Below are positions 10,986 to 21,511 of a stretch of 64,000 nucleotides of DNA, in pieces (the first letter of the stretch is position 1; each line of letters starts with the position of its first letter). This DNA comes from Macrophomina tecta (lineage: Eukaryota; Ascomycota; Dothideomycetes; Botryosphaeriales; Botryosphaeriaceae). The notes below the pieces were generated by a model. It saw only the letters and a program-made list of their open reading frames with translations. It had not been told where the DNA came from and did not search any database. Both the position numbers and the translations under genes were made by a program. Location of the stretch: positions 2,046,001-2,110,000 of the forward strand of contig JAKSGN010000006.1 in NCBI GenBank assembly GCA_024180945.1, given 5' to 3'.

Positions 10986-13900
10986 ATGCAGACCGATACG
11001 CGCGCGCGCTTCGCCATGTCTTCTGAGCCCTCGAGGCCAGAGCGCCAATCCTCTGAGGACACCCATCCCGCTCTGCATCCCAAGGTCACCGCCGTTCCCG
11101 TCACCCCGGGCGTGCACGCCGCCGGTTATTCTGCCTACTTCCAGCCCGACGCCCCGCAAGAGCAGCATTCCCTACCCTTTGATCCCGAGAAGGCCCCGTC
11201 CGGCCCGCAATGGAATCCCAACTCCTCGTATATGCCCGGAGAGGACCGCACCGCCTCTCCTTCCAACGTGGCCGCCGGCGCGAAGAGCCCTGACGAGATT
11301 CTGCGGAGGTTGAGCCGGCCTAGCTTGGACGCCGCCGACAAGGTGGACCTCGCAGACATTGATCCCAAGGCTGCCCACCCCAACCTCAACCTCAGCGGCG
11401 GCGTTATCAGCGCCACAACCTGCGTGCCTTACAAAATTGGATTCTCGCCTGGTAACGAATGGGTAGGTGACATGCTATCCTGGTTTGGACAGAGCTAATC
11501 GGCTATTCGTAGGAACTCCTCTCTCGGCGTGGCACATCTGCCCTGTTTGACTCCTTCTCGTATCTTGCCTCCGCCGCGTCTCCCTGGAACCATACTTTGG
11601 TCGGATGGACAGGCGAGATCAGAATTGCTCCGGATGCCCAGCCCGTTCTCGGTGACGCTGCTACGGGTGCCAATGGCACCACGGGTACTGCTCCGCTGAA
11701 CAAGGCTTCTGCACCCATCCCCGTTGATGCCAGCTCAAAGCCTCCCCAGCCGACAAACGTAGAGGGTATCAGCATCGATCGGGAGCACCGCGTGCGCCTG
11801 GAGAAGCAGCTTGAGCGTGATCATGGCGGCAAAATTGTGCCCGTGTGGCTATATGACGAGCTGCACGAGGATGAAGACGTAGTCGTTCTGAAAAACCAGT
11901 CCCGCTGGCGCCAGTTCGCTGAGAAGGAGCTCTACACACTCTTTCACTACAAGCAAAACGAGCCTGCAGATGGTCGTGCCGCACGCAAGGCCTGGGCGGA
12001 CTACTACCGGATGAACAAAATGTTCGCCGACAAGATCTTGGAGATCTACAAACCTGGCGACATCATCATGATCCACGACTACTATCTTCTTCTGCTGCCA
12101 AGTCTGCTGCGCCAACGCCTGCCTAATGTCTACATTGGCTTCTTTCTCCACATTCCTTTCCCCAGCAGCGAGTTCTACAGGTGTCTGAGCCGCCGTAAGG
12201 AAATCCTCGAGGGCGTACTTGGCGCAAACATGGTTGGTTTCCAGTCCTACAGCTACTCGCGCCATTTCTCTTCTTGCTGCACCCGTGTGCTCGGATTCGA
12301 CTCATCATCCGCCGGCGTTGATGCATACGGTGCTCATGTCGCCGTTGATGTGTTTCCTATTGGCATCAATGCTGCGACCACGCAGCGTGTTGCTCTGCAA
12401 GATGCGGCCGTTTCGGAGAAAGTCAAAGGTATTCGCGAGCTATACGCGGATAAGAAGATCATTGTTGGTCGTGATAGGCTTGACGCTGTCAGAGGTGTCG
12501 CACAAAAGCTGCAAGCTTTTGAGATTTTCCTTGAACGTTATCCGGAATGGCGGGAGAAGGTCATCCTTATCCAAGTCACTAGCCCCAGCAGCAACAACCA
12601 GGAGAACGCCAACGACCCTGATAACAAATTCGTGAACAAGATCTCGGACCTGGTCTCAAGAATCAATGGAACCTATGGTTCGCTCAGTTTCGCTCCCGTT
12701 CAGCACTTTCCGCAGTATCTGTCCAAAGAGGAATACTTTGCGCTTCTGCGAGTCGCAGATGTTGGCCTTATCACCAGTGTCCGGGACGGTATGAATACCA
12801 CCAGCATGGAGTATGTCATTGCCCAAAAGGATCACCATGGCCCCTTAATTCTCTCCGAGTTCTCCGGCACTGCTGGCAGCTTAGGCAGCGCTATCCACAT
12901 CAACCCTTGGGACCTTGGTGGTGTTGCAGACGCTATTGACCGCGCTCTTACCATGAGCCCGGAAGAGCGCAAGGATCAGCACGAGAAGCTCTACAAGCAC
13001 GTCGTCACCAACAACGTTCAAGCATGGGCAAACAACTATTTGCGCCGCTTGATGACGAACCTTTCCTCCTTTGACCAGTCGTTTGCCACACCCGCGCTTG
13101 ATCGGGCTAAGCTGCTCTCACAATATAGAAAGGCGAAGAAGCGTCTGTTCATGTTTGACTACGACGGCACTCTCACTCCTATTGTCAAAGATCCTCAGTC
13201 TGCGATTCCCTCTGATCGTGTCATTCGCACCATCAAGACTCTTGCTTCAGATCCGAACAATGCTGTGTGGATCATCAGCGGACGTGATCAAGCTTTCCTT
13301 GACGAATGGATGGGGCACATCACTGAGCTCGGTCTCAGTGCGGAACACGGCAGTTTCATGCGCCATCCCAAGAGCGAGGAATGGGAGAGTCTCACCGACA
13401 AGACCGACATGAGCTGGCAGTCGGACGTGATGCAAGTTTTCCAGCACTACACCGAGAGGACGCAAGGTTCGTACCTGCATTTGCGCCCTTCCATATTCTG
13501 CAGTGGCTCTAACCAATATCAGGCTCTTTCATCGAGAGAAAGAAGATCGCCTTGACCTGGCACTACCGCCGAGCCGACCCCGAGTATGGCGCGTTCCAGG
13601 CCCGTGAGTGCCAGAAACACCTCGAGGCCACTGTAGCCAAGAAGTATGATGTCGAAGTCATGACTGGCAAGGCCAACCTCGAGGTTCGTCCAAAGTTTGT
13701 GAACAAGGGAGAGATTGCCAAGCGCCTCGTATTAGAGTATGGCGATTCTCCTCCAGAGTTCATCTTCTGTTCCGGAGACGACTTCACGGATGAAGGTGAG
13801 ACTACTCTTGTTATCACCTCTATAGAGCCCAACTAACCCTCCAAACAGACATGTTCCGTGCCCTTCGCGGTACGAAGTTGCCAGAAGACCACGTCTTCTC

Positions 13901-14063
13901 GGTCACTGTTGGCGCCAGTTCGAAGCAGACACTGGCTTCTTGGCACTTGTTGGAGCCGGCCGATGTCATTTCTTGCATTGCACTCCTCAATGGCTCCGCA
14001 GATGCCGGAAATATTGGTGCCGTTGCCGTTGTTGATGGCACCGTCCCTGAGTCTCGGCTCTAA
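10986..14063 (+). CDS. tps2: trehalose-6-phosphate phosphatase (Tps2/OrlA type), 972 aa
   Basis: Exons 10986-11462, 11513-13466, 13523-13795 and 13849-14063; the introns are 50, 56 and 53 nt. The enzyme removes phosphate from trehalose-6-phosphate in the last step of trehalose synthesis, working in the cytosolic complex with Tps1. A disordered Ser/Pro-rich N-terminus (1-145) is followed by a glycosyltransferase-20 domain (about 150-690), which in Tps2 proteins is generally catalytically silent and structural. The C-terminal HAD phosphatase domain carries the DYDGT nucleophile motif (Asp708 nucleophile, Asp710 acid/base) and the GDDFTDE metal motif (895-901), so the phosphatase looks active. 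The length is typical for the family. The first ATG is used; Met12 is an alternative. Upstream AGGGG/CCCCT elements suggest stress induction. Loss of this enzyme in Aspergillus gives temperature-sensitive growth and T6P accumulation (known for orlA). Confidence 0.95.
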
Positions 14064-14983
14064 CTTTAATCAAGCGATGCAGTAGGGCAGGAGGGAGCCG
14101 CCCGACTTGGAGGAACAGAGAATGAAAACGAAAAACCTCGATAGACTATGTGTTCACGAAGCATTTCTCAAGGCGTAGTGGGGTCAGTGCAATGACAAAC
14201 AGAGGCATTTGCTCATGGGAGGGTGGTGATAAAAGCATCGAAGAGGAAGAATTACTTAGGCGACTACTCAACTCGGCAGGCAACAACAGTGATGGGAGGA
14301 TTCTGGATACTTAGAGAAAGCGGAACAGAGCATAGATGGGAGGTGTTGGCTCCCCTTTTTTATTCACCTAGTTTCTGCTCCACCTGCTTTATTTTTTTTT
14401 TTTCCCCCTGTTTCATGATAGATGGCATGGCGGAAACAGACATCCAATATAGATACTCTTCTTCTTCACGGACATAGATCAAGGAAAGGCGCAGGATAAG
14501 AGATCCGATGAAGGTGACGCCTTGTATGCGTGGTGGTTAATGGCCGTCGTTGTAGACAAGGTATGGGTGGCAAGACATTACTCCGTCCCTTACCTCTTTG
14601 CATAATTGAGTGATCTTGCTTAGACAATTGTGAGCTTGAAAAATGGGGTATGCACTCCCCAGAGCATATCGAATGAGCTTAACCAAGATTTCCATGCTTT
14701 GATTGATGCCCAGTTCTTAGTGCCCTTTTGCGTATCCCGCATACAACAGAATCCTGTGCACATGAGACACTGGCCTGCTCCATAGCTTTTCCTGCCGCCA
14801 AGTGCCATTTTCCATACGGTCGTCTTGATTGCGGACGCGTAGAAATGACACTGTTAATCCCGTAACTCAGGGCATGCGAACATCTACACCTCTCTTAGCC
14901 CCAACAAGGTTAGATCAAATACCTTCCGTCTTGATAAATATATGCGTATCTACCTCTTCCTTTACTTCTGCTTCTCCCGCTGT
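14064..14983. other. 0.9-kb intergenic region between convergent tps2 and utp18
   Basis: This holds the 3' flanks of two converging genes, with a T-rich patch near 14390-14405. No gene or RNA is seen. Confidence 0.6.
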
Positions 14984-16972
14984 TCAACCCCTGACCTCCC
15001 ACAGCCGAACCTTGCCCTGCTCATTGGCCACGGCCAGCAGCAACTCCGCGTCGACGCTCCTGCCCTCCCTCTCTTCGACCGCCGCGCTCACGGCACCAGC
15101 ATCCCCCCACGCGACGGCCGTAATGCGGCCCAGCGGCGTCGCGCTGGTCGGCCAATTGCGGTAGACGGTGCAGGAGGGCAGGTGCACGAGACGCAGAGCG
15201 TCCTTCTTCCAACGGGACGCCATAGCGAGCAGCTGGCCGTCAGGCGAGAAGCGGAGGTGCGAGATGGGCGTAGTGAGCTGGTCGAGGACCTTTGTTGGGC
15301 CGGGGTTTATGGGCACACCGGCATTTGCATCGTCTTCCGACGCGGCCTTGCTGTTCTTGTTCGCGGGCAGCCAAGCGCGACGGTCGTAGATATTAACGAT
15401 GCCGCTCGAGCTACCAACAGCGACCCAGCGGTCGCCGCCGAGAAAGTCGTCGCGGCCGCTGCGGCCGCCGAGTGCGAGGACGGAGGTGCCGACGGCGCCC
15501 TCATCCACCCAGCGCGCGCGCAGCCGCTGTGCGACCACGTCCCACTCGCTGATCTCGCCGTTCTTGCCTGCGATGGTAAGGCCGTTGCCGTCGGCCCACC
15601 AGGCGAAGTCGGCGATGCCGCCGCGCGATTCGATGCGAGCTTGAGATTGCCACTGGAGCGTCTGCGCGTCGAGGATGTTGACGTAGCCGCCGCCCTTGCG
15701 AGCTGATCCCAGGAGCGCCATGTACTTCCCGTTGGGGGAGAGGGCGAAGCGCTCCATGGTGCGCTGTTCTTGCTGGTGGCCGTAGACACGGGTAACCTTT
15801 TCAATGGTGCCAGTGGTGAGGTTCCAGACGTGGAAGTAGCGTCGGCGGGCGCTGAGGAAAATGCGTGAATCGTTAGGTGATGGGTGGAATGCGGTTGTTG
15901 TGAGCGGAGTGCGTTTAATGTGAAGAGAAGTAAGGAGAGGATTGGGGTTTGGAGGCACGGGTTGGACGTGGTGAAGGTATAGGGTTGAGCTGGGACCAGA
16001 CGAGAGAAGGAGAGGAAGTGTTGGGTGGAAAGAGAGCGAGGTGATTGCAGACTGTGATCCTGTTAGCTGTCGGCCGACAAGAGGAGGACGACGCACGTAC
16101 TGGCTGCATGCCTGTGATGTCTTTTGTGCGTTGAATATCCAACACCTCAGGTTTGAGTTTCCGCTTCTTGCCTGCTCCCTTGTCCGCTCTGCGCGTGAGG
16201 CTGTCCGCATCCTTGAGCAGCTTCGCAAGCGGCTGTGCAGAGAGATCGTCGTCATCGATGTCCATATCTTCGTCTGACGACGCATCCTCCTCCGCGGATG
16301 ATCCCTCGTTCTCGGAAATCTTTCTCCTCTTCTTGGAGGGTCTTATTGTTGCCGGCGACGCCCAGTCGGGCGTAGGGTACAGCCTCTCGAATTGTCTCCG
16401 CAACCTGCGCGCGTATTCCTTCCCGTTGATCAGGTCTTCGTTCTCTGTCTTCCGCAGCTTTCGTAGCTTTGGGACTGAGGCTAATGATACAACCATGCGC
16501 TCGTCGTCGCTGTCCTCCCAGGCTGGCGCATCTCGCCCGGCGTCCGCAAAGTCATCGTCTGAGTCGTCGGCACCGGGAGCGGGAATGAGAGCTTTGCCGG
16601 CAGCGGCATCAGGCCCAGCGTCTACAAAGAAGAGCTGTGGTCCTATCAGTACGCTGGACAGCGGGCCACAAGGCGCGCAAGCAAACTTACATCGGCATCC
16701 GCGACATTTCCCAATTCGCTGCCCTCCTCCTCTTCCTCTCCCGCGGCATGAACAAGCGCGCCACCACGCCCGAAGTTCTTTATGCCTTGCCTGAAGCCGG
16801 CGCTGTCGCCGAAGACCAGTCTCTCGAGCTCCTCCTCGGTGGCATCCTTTTGCATGTCGCCGTCGTCGTCAGATGCAGGATCGGAGTTGTCCGAGTCGTA
16901 GCGGGCAAAATCGTCGGGCAGCTGGAAGGGCTCGTGCTCGCCGGAGCGCTCCAAGACGGTGGCTGGAGCCAT
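14984..16972 (-). CDS. utp18: U3 snoRNP / SSU processome WD-repeat protein Utp18, 627 aa
   Basis: Exons 16972-16691, 16634-16101 and 16051-14984; the introns are 56 and 49 nt. Utp18 is a UtpB-complex subunit of the nucleolar small-subunit processome, needed for early 18S pre-rRNA cleavage. The N-terminal ~270 residues are acidic and low-complexity (DSDNSDPASDDDGD, SDEDMDIDDDD) with a basic patch (RPSKKRRK). The C-terminal half is a WD40 propeller; recognisable blades include SAITSLSFHPTLPLLLSSG, FALSPNGKYMALLGS, IAGKNGEISEWDV and LRFSPDGQLLAMAS, ending KVRLWEV. In both introns the first AG after the branch site lies 8 nt before the acceptor that keeps the frame (AG GACCACAG and AG GATCACAG); only the distal AG gives a continuous protein. 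Its start is 320 nt from the divergent avo2-like gene. Confidence 0.92.
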
Positions 16973-17060
16973 TGGCAGGGATGTCGGCGGGAAGGGTCGT
17001 GGTTGCGGATCAGGTGTCGCAAAAATGTCGAGCAGCGGCGTCCAAAAAATGCAGCTCGAC

Positions 17061-17078
17061 CGGCGTTTCGAAACGCCG
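17061..17078. promoter_or_regulatory. 18-bp perfect palindrome in the utp18/avo2 divergent promoter
   Basis: CGGCGTTTCGAAACGCCG reads the same on both strands, with no spacer, 89 nt upstream of the utp18 ATG and about 213 nt upstream of the avo2-like ATG. Its symmetry, the CGG ends and its place between two divergent genes fit a dimeric regulator site (for example Zn2Cys6-type CGG half-sites); the binding factor is unknown. Confidence 0.5.
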
Positions 17079-17291
17079 ACACATCGGTTCGCGCCAAGGC
17101 CAGTGGGCCTGACGCGCGCACTGACGATGATGCATGCTGCCCTATTGTACACGCGCCGCAATATTAAGCTTCCCCGGATCCTTTGATGCGCCAGGGCTGG
17201 ATCTCTCCTCCTGAGCTCTGCCCAACCCCGCGACAACCCATGCCAGCCTCCTCGCCCTGCGCCATGTAGCGCTGACATCCGCGCCTGCACC

Positions 17292-18576
17292 ATGATCAAC
17301 GTCGAGATCCGCCTCCGCCGCGCCATACGCCTCAATGACCTGGTGCTCGTGCGCCGCATCGTCCGCAACAACCCGCACGTCCTGCAGAACCCCGACTTCG
17401 AGGACAAGAGCAATACATCGCTGCACCTGGCCGCCCGCGAAGGTTTCACTGACATCGCTGTACGGAATGCACTGCCTACGAGATGAACTCGGAACTGACC
17501 CATGCGCCCCATTAGGCCTTCCTCATCGACGCCGGCCACGAGAATGACGGCATCACGCGTAACACCGACCATGATACGCCTCTGATGTTGGCCGCGGCCT
17601 GCGGGCAGGTCGACGTGGGCATTCTTTTGATCGCACGCTTCCCGCAGTGCGTGCCATATGTCAACATCAACGGAATGGACGCCGTAAGCTTCCCCGCCCG
17701 CTCTTATGAAGCCACAAGACCAGACAAAACCGGACATCCATCGTTGACATCCAGCCTCTGCAGCTAATGCATGCCTCGAAAAACGGCACGTCCGGACTCC
17801 TCCCACACCTCCTGAACGCACCGTACCCTTGCTCCCCTCTCGCCCACGACAATGATGGCAACACTGCCCTTCACCATGCCTCCGCCGCAGGAGAGCTTAA
17901 GTGCCTCCGCCTTCTTTTGCAAGCCGGCTCCAACCCTCACTCCCTGAATGCGTACGCCTGGACCCCACTCGCATATTCACGCACGCAAGCCGCCAAGCTC
18001 TACTTCGAAGACCTCGTTGCCGAGCAAGAACGTGCGCGCTCCGGCCAACAACAACAGCAACAGCAGCAGCAAGCCAACGCGGAAGCGCGCCAGTACAAAG
18101 ATAGCCAGACGGCCCAGCAGGCGGCGCGCCGGGAAGCCCTACGCAACAATAAGGCGCTCCCCGGCGGCGTCAGACTCGTAACGCAGGACCCGGAGCTGCC
18201 ACCGCCGACGGGCCCGACAGACCCGTCGGTACCGCCGCGCTCGTCGCTGGATAGAGGCCCCGGCGTACCGCGCTCATCGCTGGACAGAGGTACCGGAGTG
18301 CCGCGCTCGTCGCTGGACAGGGGACCTGGGGGCATCCCGCCGCTCAGAACGTCGTTCGATAGGGGCGCTGGCGGTGTGCCGCGGAGCTCGCTGGATAGGG
18401 GTGTGGCGGGCATGGCACCGCCTCCGCCGCTGCGGACGGGCGATTGGAGCCCCGTCGAGAGCAGAAGGCCAATGACCCCAAAAGGATCAGCGGGCGGCGG
18501 CACTCCAACAATGGGAAGGGGCGAATGGAGCGCAGGCGGCTTCCATTCGAGAGCGAGAGCGCAAAGTGGGGACTAG
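17292..18576 (+). CDS. avo2: ankyrin-repeat protein, Avo2-like TORC2 subunit, 382 aa
   Basis: Exons 17292-17459, 17516-17683 and 17764-18576; the introns are 56 and 80 nt. The first ~215 residues are ankyrin repeats: IRLRRAIRLNDLVLVRRIV, then TSLHLAAREGFTDIAAFLID, TPLMLAAACGQVDVGILLI, DALMHASKNGTSGLLPHLL and TALHHASAAGELKCLRLLL. The opening matches the N-terminus of yeast Avo2, a non-essential subunit of TOR complex 2, so the call is Avo2-like; the ankyrin core alone would not prove TORC2 membership. Next come a poly-Gln run (CAA/CAG codons near 18044-18072), a coiled or charged segment, and a tandem repeat with four RSSLDRG units and one RTSFDRG (about 18232-18400). These R-x-S motifs resemble basophilic kinase sites. 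The C-terminus is Gly/Pro/Arg-rich and probably disordered. It is divergent from utp18. Confidence 0.8.
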
Positions 18577-19057
18577 AGGAATATCAGCGGCCGGAGAGAG
18601 CCATCTTGGATATTATCTTGAGCGATATATATTAGCCCATCGGCTTTGGCGTACTTCCGGCGCATTCATGCTTCTTTGGAGGCCGGAGTCTGGTCAATCT
18701 TCGCTAAGCAGATCCATGGAAAGTCGGGGGGATGGGGGAGTTGGGAAACAAGAAATGAAAGACGGTATCAGCCGCGAGGCCAAAAACTCCCAAGAGATGT
18801 TTAGGGTTTGGGAAGAAGGATTCCTTTCTGCGTTGACCGGTAGACTATCACTCTCCCATGGCAAACGCATTCCTACGAATCAGAAACCAGTATCTTCAAG
18901 ACATGTTAAAGAGCCAACGGTCCAGTACCACCCGCCACGTGCATTTAGTCTAACGTTAGTGAACCAACTGTCATCCGAACCAGGTTTTGCTTCCTGTCTT
19001 CACATGCCACAGCCGTGGTTCGTCCAGTCGACCTCCGTCGTCATCCCATCAATCAGC

Positions 19058-19078
19058 AACGGGCAACGGGCAACGGGC
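19058..19078 (+). repeat. CAACGGG heptamer repeat, three copies
   Basis: Three consecutive CAACGGG units are read directly; the copy number is too low to call a satellite. Confidence 0.9.
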
Positions 19079-19527
19079 CGCTTCAGTCAGCCAAACGGCA
19101 CGCTAACGATGACATAAATACGTCAGAAACGTCAGTCCTTTCCCCAACCAACCAATGCATAGAGGCAAGACAACCCCGCCATTTTTCCCCGGCTGAGGGC
19201 AACGAAGCAACAAAATGGAAAGACGTGGGGTAGTGCATGAGAGCCCAGAAGCCTAAAACTGAAAAAAAAAAATTAAAAAAAAAAATGACGAAGGGCGTGT
19301 ACCGGATCGTCAAGGCTAGCGTAGCCTACCGAACACTCAACGAACCTAACGCACGTCGCCCGATGAGGAAGACCATGACATCCCGAGGCGGGGTAGCCCT
19401 TTTTTTTTTTTTTTTTCTCTCCTCAATGCTTTAACAGGAAAAAAACAAAAGCTCACAACCCAGCCGGGGCCCGCCCCTCCCCGGCACCGGTGTGCGGAGG
19501 CGGATAAAGAAGAGGAGCAGGAAGAGG

Positions 19528-19570
19528 TTGATGATAATGATGATGATGATGTTGATGATGATGATGATGA

Positions 19571-19603
<33 letters not shown>

Positions 19604-19605
19604 TC
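19528..19605 (+). repeat. (GAT)n-(GAC)n compound trinucleotide array
   Basis: An imperfect GAT tract changes abruptly into about eleven GAC units. It lies outside any supported gene; both strands are open in some frames only because of the repeat. Confidence 0.9.
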
Positions 19606-21511
19606 ACCTCTTCCCCGGCTTTCGCACTAAGCAGTGCCGCGCGTCTGACTTGAACTGGGTGGCGTATGTTATGCGCATACGGTACGTACTCGTTGCCGCT
19701 GCGGAAGCGTACTGGTCCCCAAAGAGTAATCAACAAACGGGATCAGCTTTTAGCGCGTGCTTGCTTGCAGAAAATCTTGCGCAAGCACACGCACCTACAA
19801 ACACGTACAGCCGCCCGCCCGCCGCGGGGCGTCCGATGTGCAGGGCGGTGCGGCACGCTGCAGCCGCTGCACTTCTCATCACGCTCCTGTCGTATCTTTT
19901 TTCTTCTGCAGAAATGCAAGCCAAGTAACTCTTGTTTTGGTTGGTCTTTCTGCATACAGCCTTCTGCATCCTGAACAGGGCGAGCACCCGCCGTCGGCTT
20001 TGTCCATGCGCTGTCGTCCCTCGTTCCAGGGACACACTACATACAGGATGCTGACGTGTATGCGATATGGCACCCGAGAACAGCCCTAAGGACATATGTA
20101 CATTCTCTCAATCGGGATAGGCGTGTAAAGACATCCTTAATCGTAATCGGCGACGTGAAGAGCTTTATGTGGACCTGGGTATTTCCTGTGAAGAAGAAGC
20201 TTTTTTGGATTTCCTCATTATCATAAGCTCAGTTAAACCGTGAGAGAAAGAGTCAATCAAGGAAATAGAAAAAGTCCAAATCCTCCAAACCGTCCAAATG
20301 ATCCCAAGTCCCACACAAGACCCCCTCCGAAAAGAAATAGAAAAAAAAAAAAAAACTGCCCCATGAGCAAAACGAAAATGTGAAAGAGGATCAGAGAAGG
20401 TAAATAGCAAGTCCGAATGTTCCACACCGAGCCTCCTTTACTCGCTAACCGTTTTGGCCTTTTTCTTTCTCAAAGCCATAAACAGCCCCTCGCATATCCC
20501 CCCAAAATATTCAATGAGCCGACTGAACATCAAAGAGAGGAAACCAGACGCGCAAATGATTGCTTTTGGTCGTCATGTGGCATGTCCTTTCGTTCGTCGT
20601 TCGTTTCCCATTTCGTCCATCATCAACAAAATAAATCTGACTGGAAACTGAAGAAAACAAGCAAGGTGATGTCTCGCTCTCTCTCGTTCCCATTATGCTT
20701 TCTTTCATTTCATCCGCTTCGTCATCCGTTGGCAAAACTTGCAACAAAAGCACGAATTGAAATGACCATGGCTGCCTAGACCGCGTGCAAGATGCCGAAC
20801 GGCAGGTGGAGTAGATAGGTACTTCAGGCGAATGACAGATCAATCCTCAACTTCAGACACTAGAAGTTAAGAAAAATGTCAATTCCTGGAAAAGCCTTTT
20901 TTTTCTATCCAACATGCCGTTGCAGACGCCGAAAGTAGAAATTTTGATAGGTCGTATTAACCGGATCCTTTGGTTCGAGACGTTTTCCAGATGCGTAGCT
21001 TCCGCCGAGGCAAGCTTCTGAGAATCTTCCAGTTTGATCCGCAATGAAAAGTGCCATGCCACGGGTTCGCGAAATGAAGAGTACAAAAAGTTCGCCCCAT
21101 GGCCACCGCAAAGCAAAAGGCCGGCGAACCATATAGACGAACGGCGACCATAGGTCATGAATGGCCACCAAGAATCGAACATATAGGAGAGTCATTACCG
21201 TCGTCAATGCCAGAAATTTCAGTTGGAAAACAGAAAGAGAAAATAATGAAGGAATTTGCTGGCAGTGTTCATGGAATGCTCGCAAACCACGTGATAGACC
21301 TGGGATGGAGGTCCGGAATAATCGGGAGTGCTTCCCAACGACATGTGGGGAGCCGGCAGTGCGAAAGATCACCCCGGACAACTTCCATAAAAAACCGTTG
21401 AGTCGCCACTAATTAGTGTTCATCCCCAGCGCGCCAGGTCGTAGAGCCGTCTATTGGATCTAATGACGAAATTTGCCATGCAAAACATGATGGACTGGTC
21501 GCGGCTGACGA

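Larger units (their letters stand above)
18577..21511. other. 2.9-kb intergenic region between convergent avo2 and stuA
   Basis: Contains a threefold CAACGGG repeat (19058-19078), a 17-T run (19400-19416), a GAT/GAC trinucleotide array (about 19528-19605) and several A-rich patches near 19260-19285 and 20340-20356. No protein-like frame is seen; the longest frames overlap on both strands and lack recognisable content. Confidence 0.55.
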
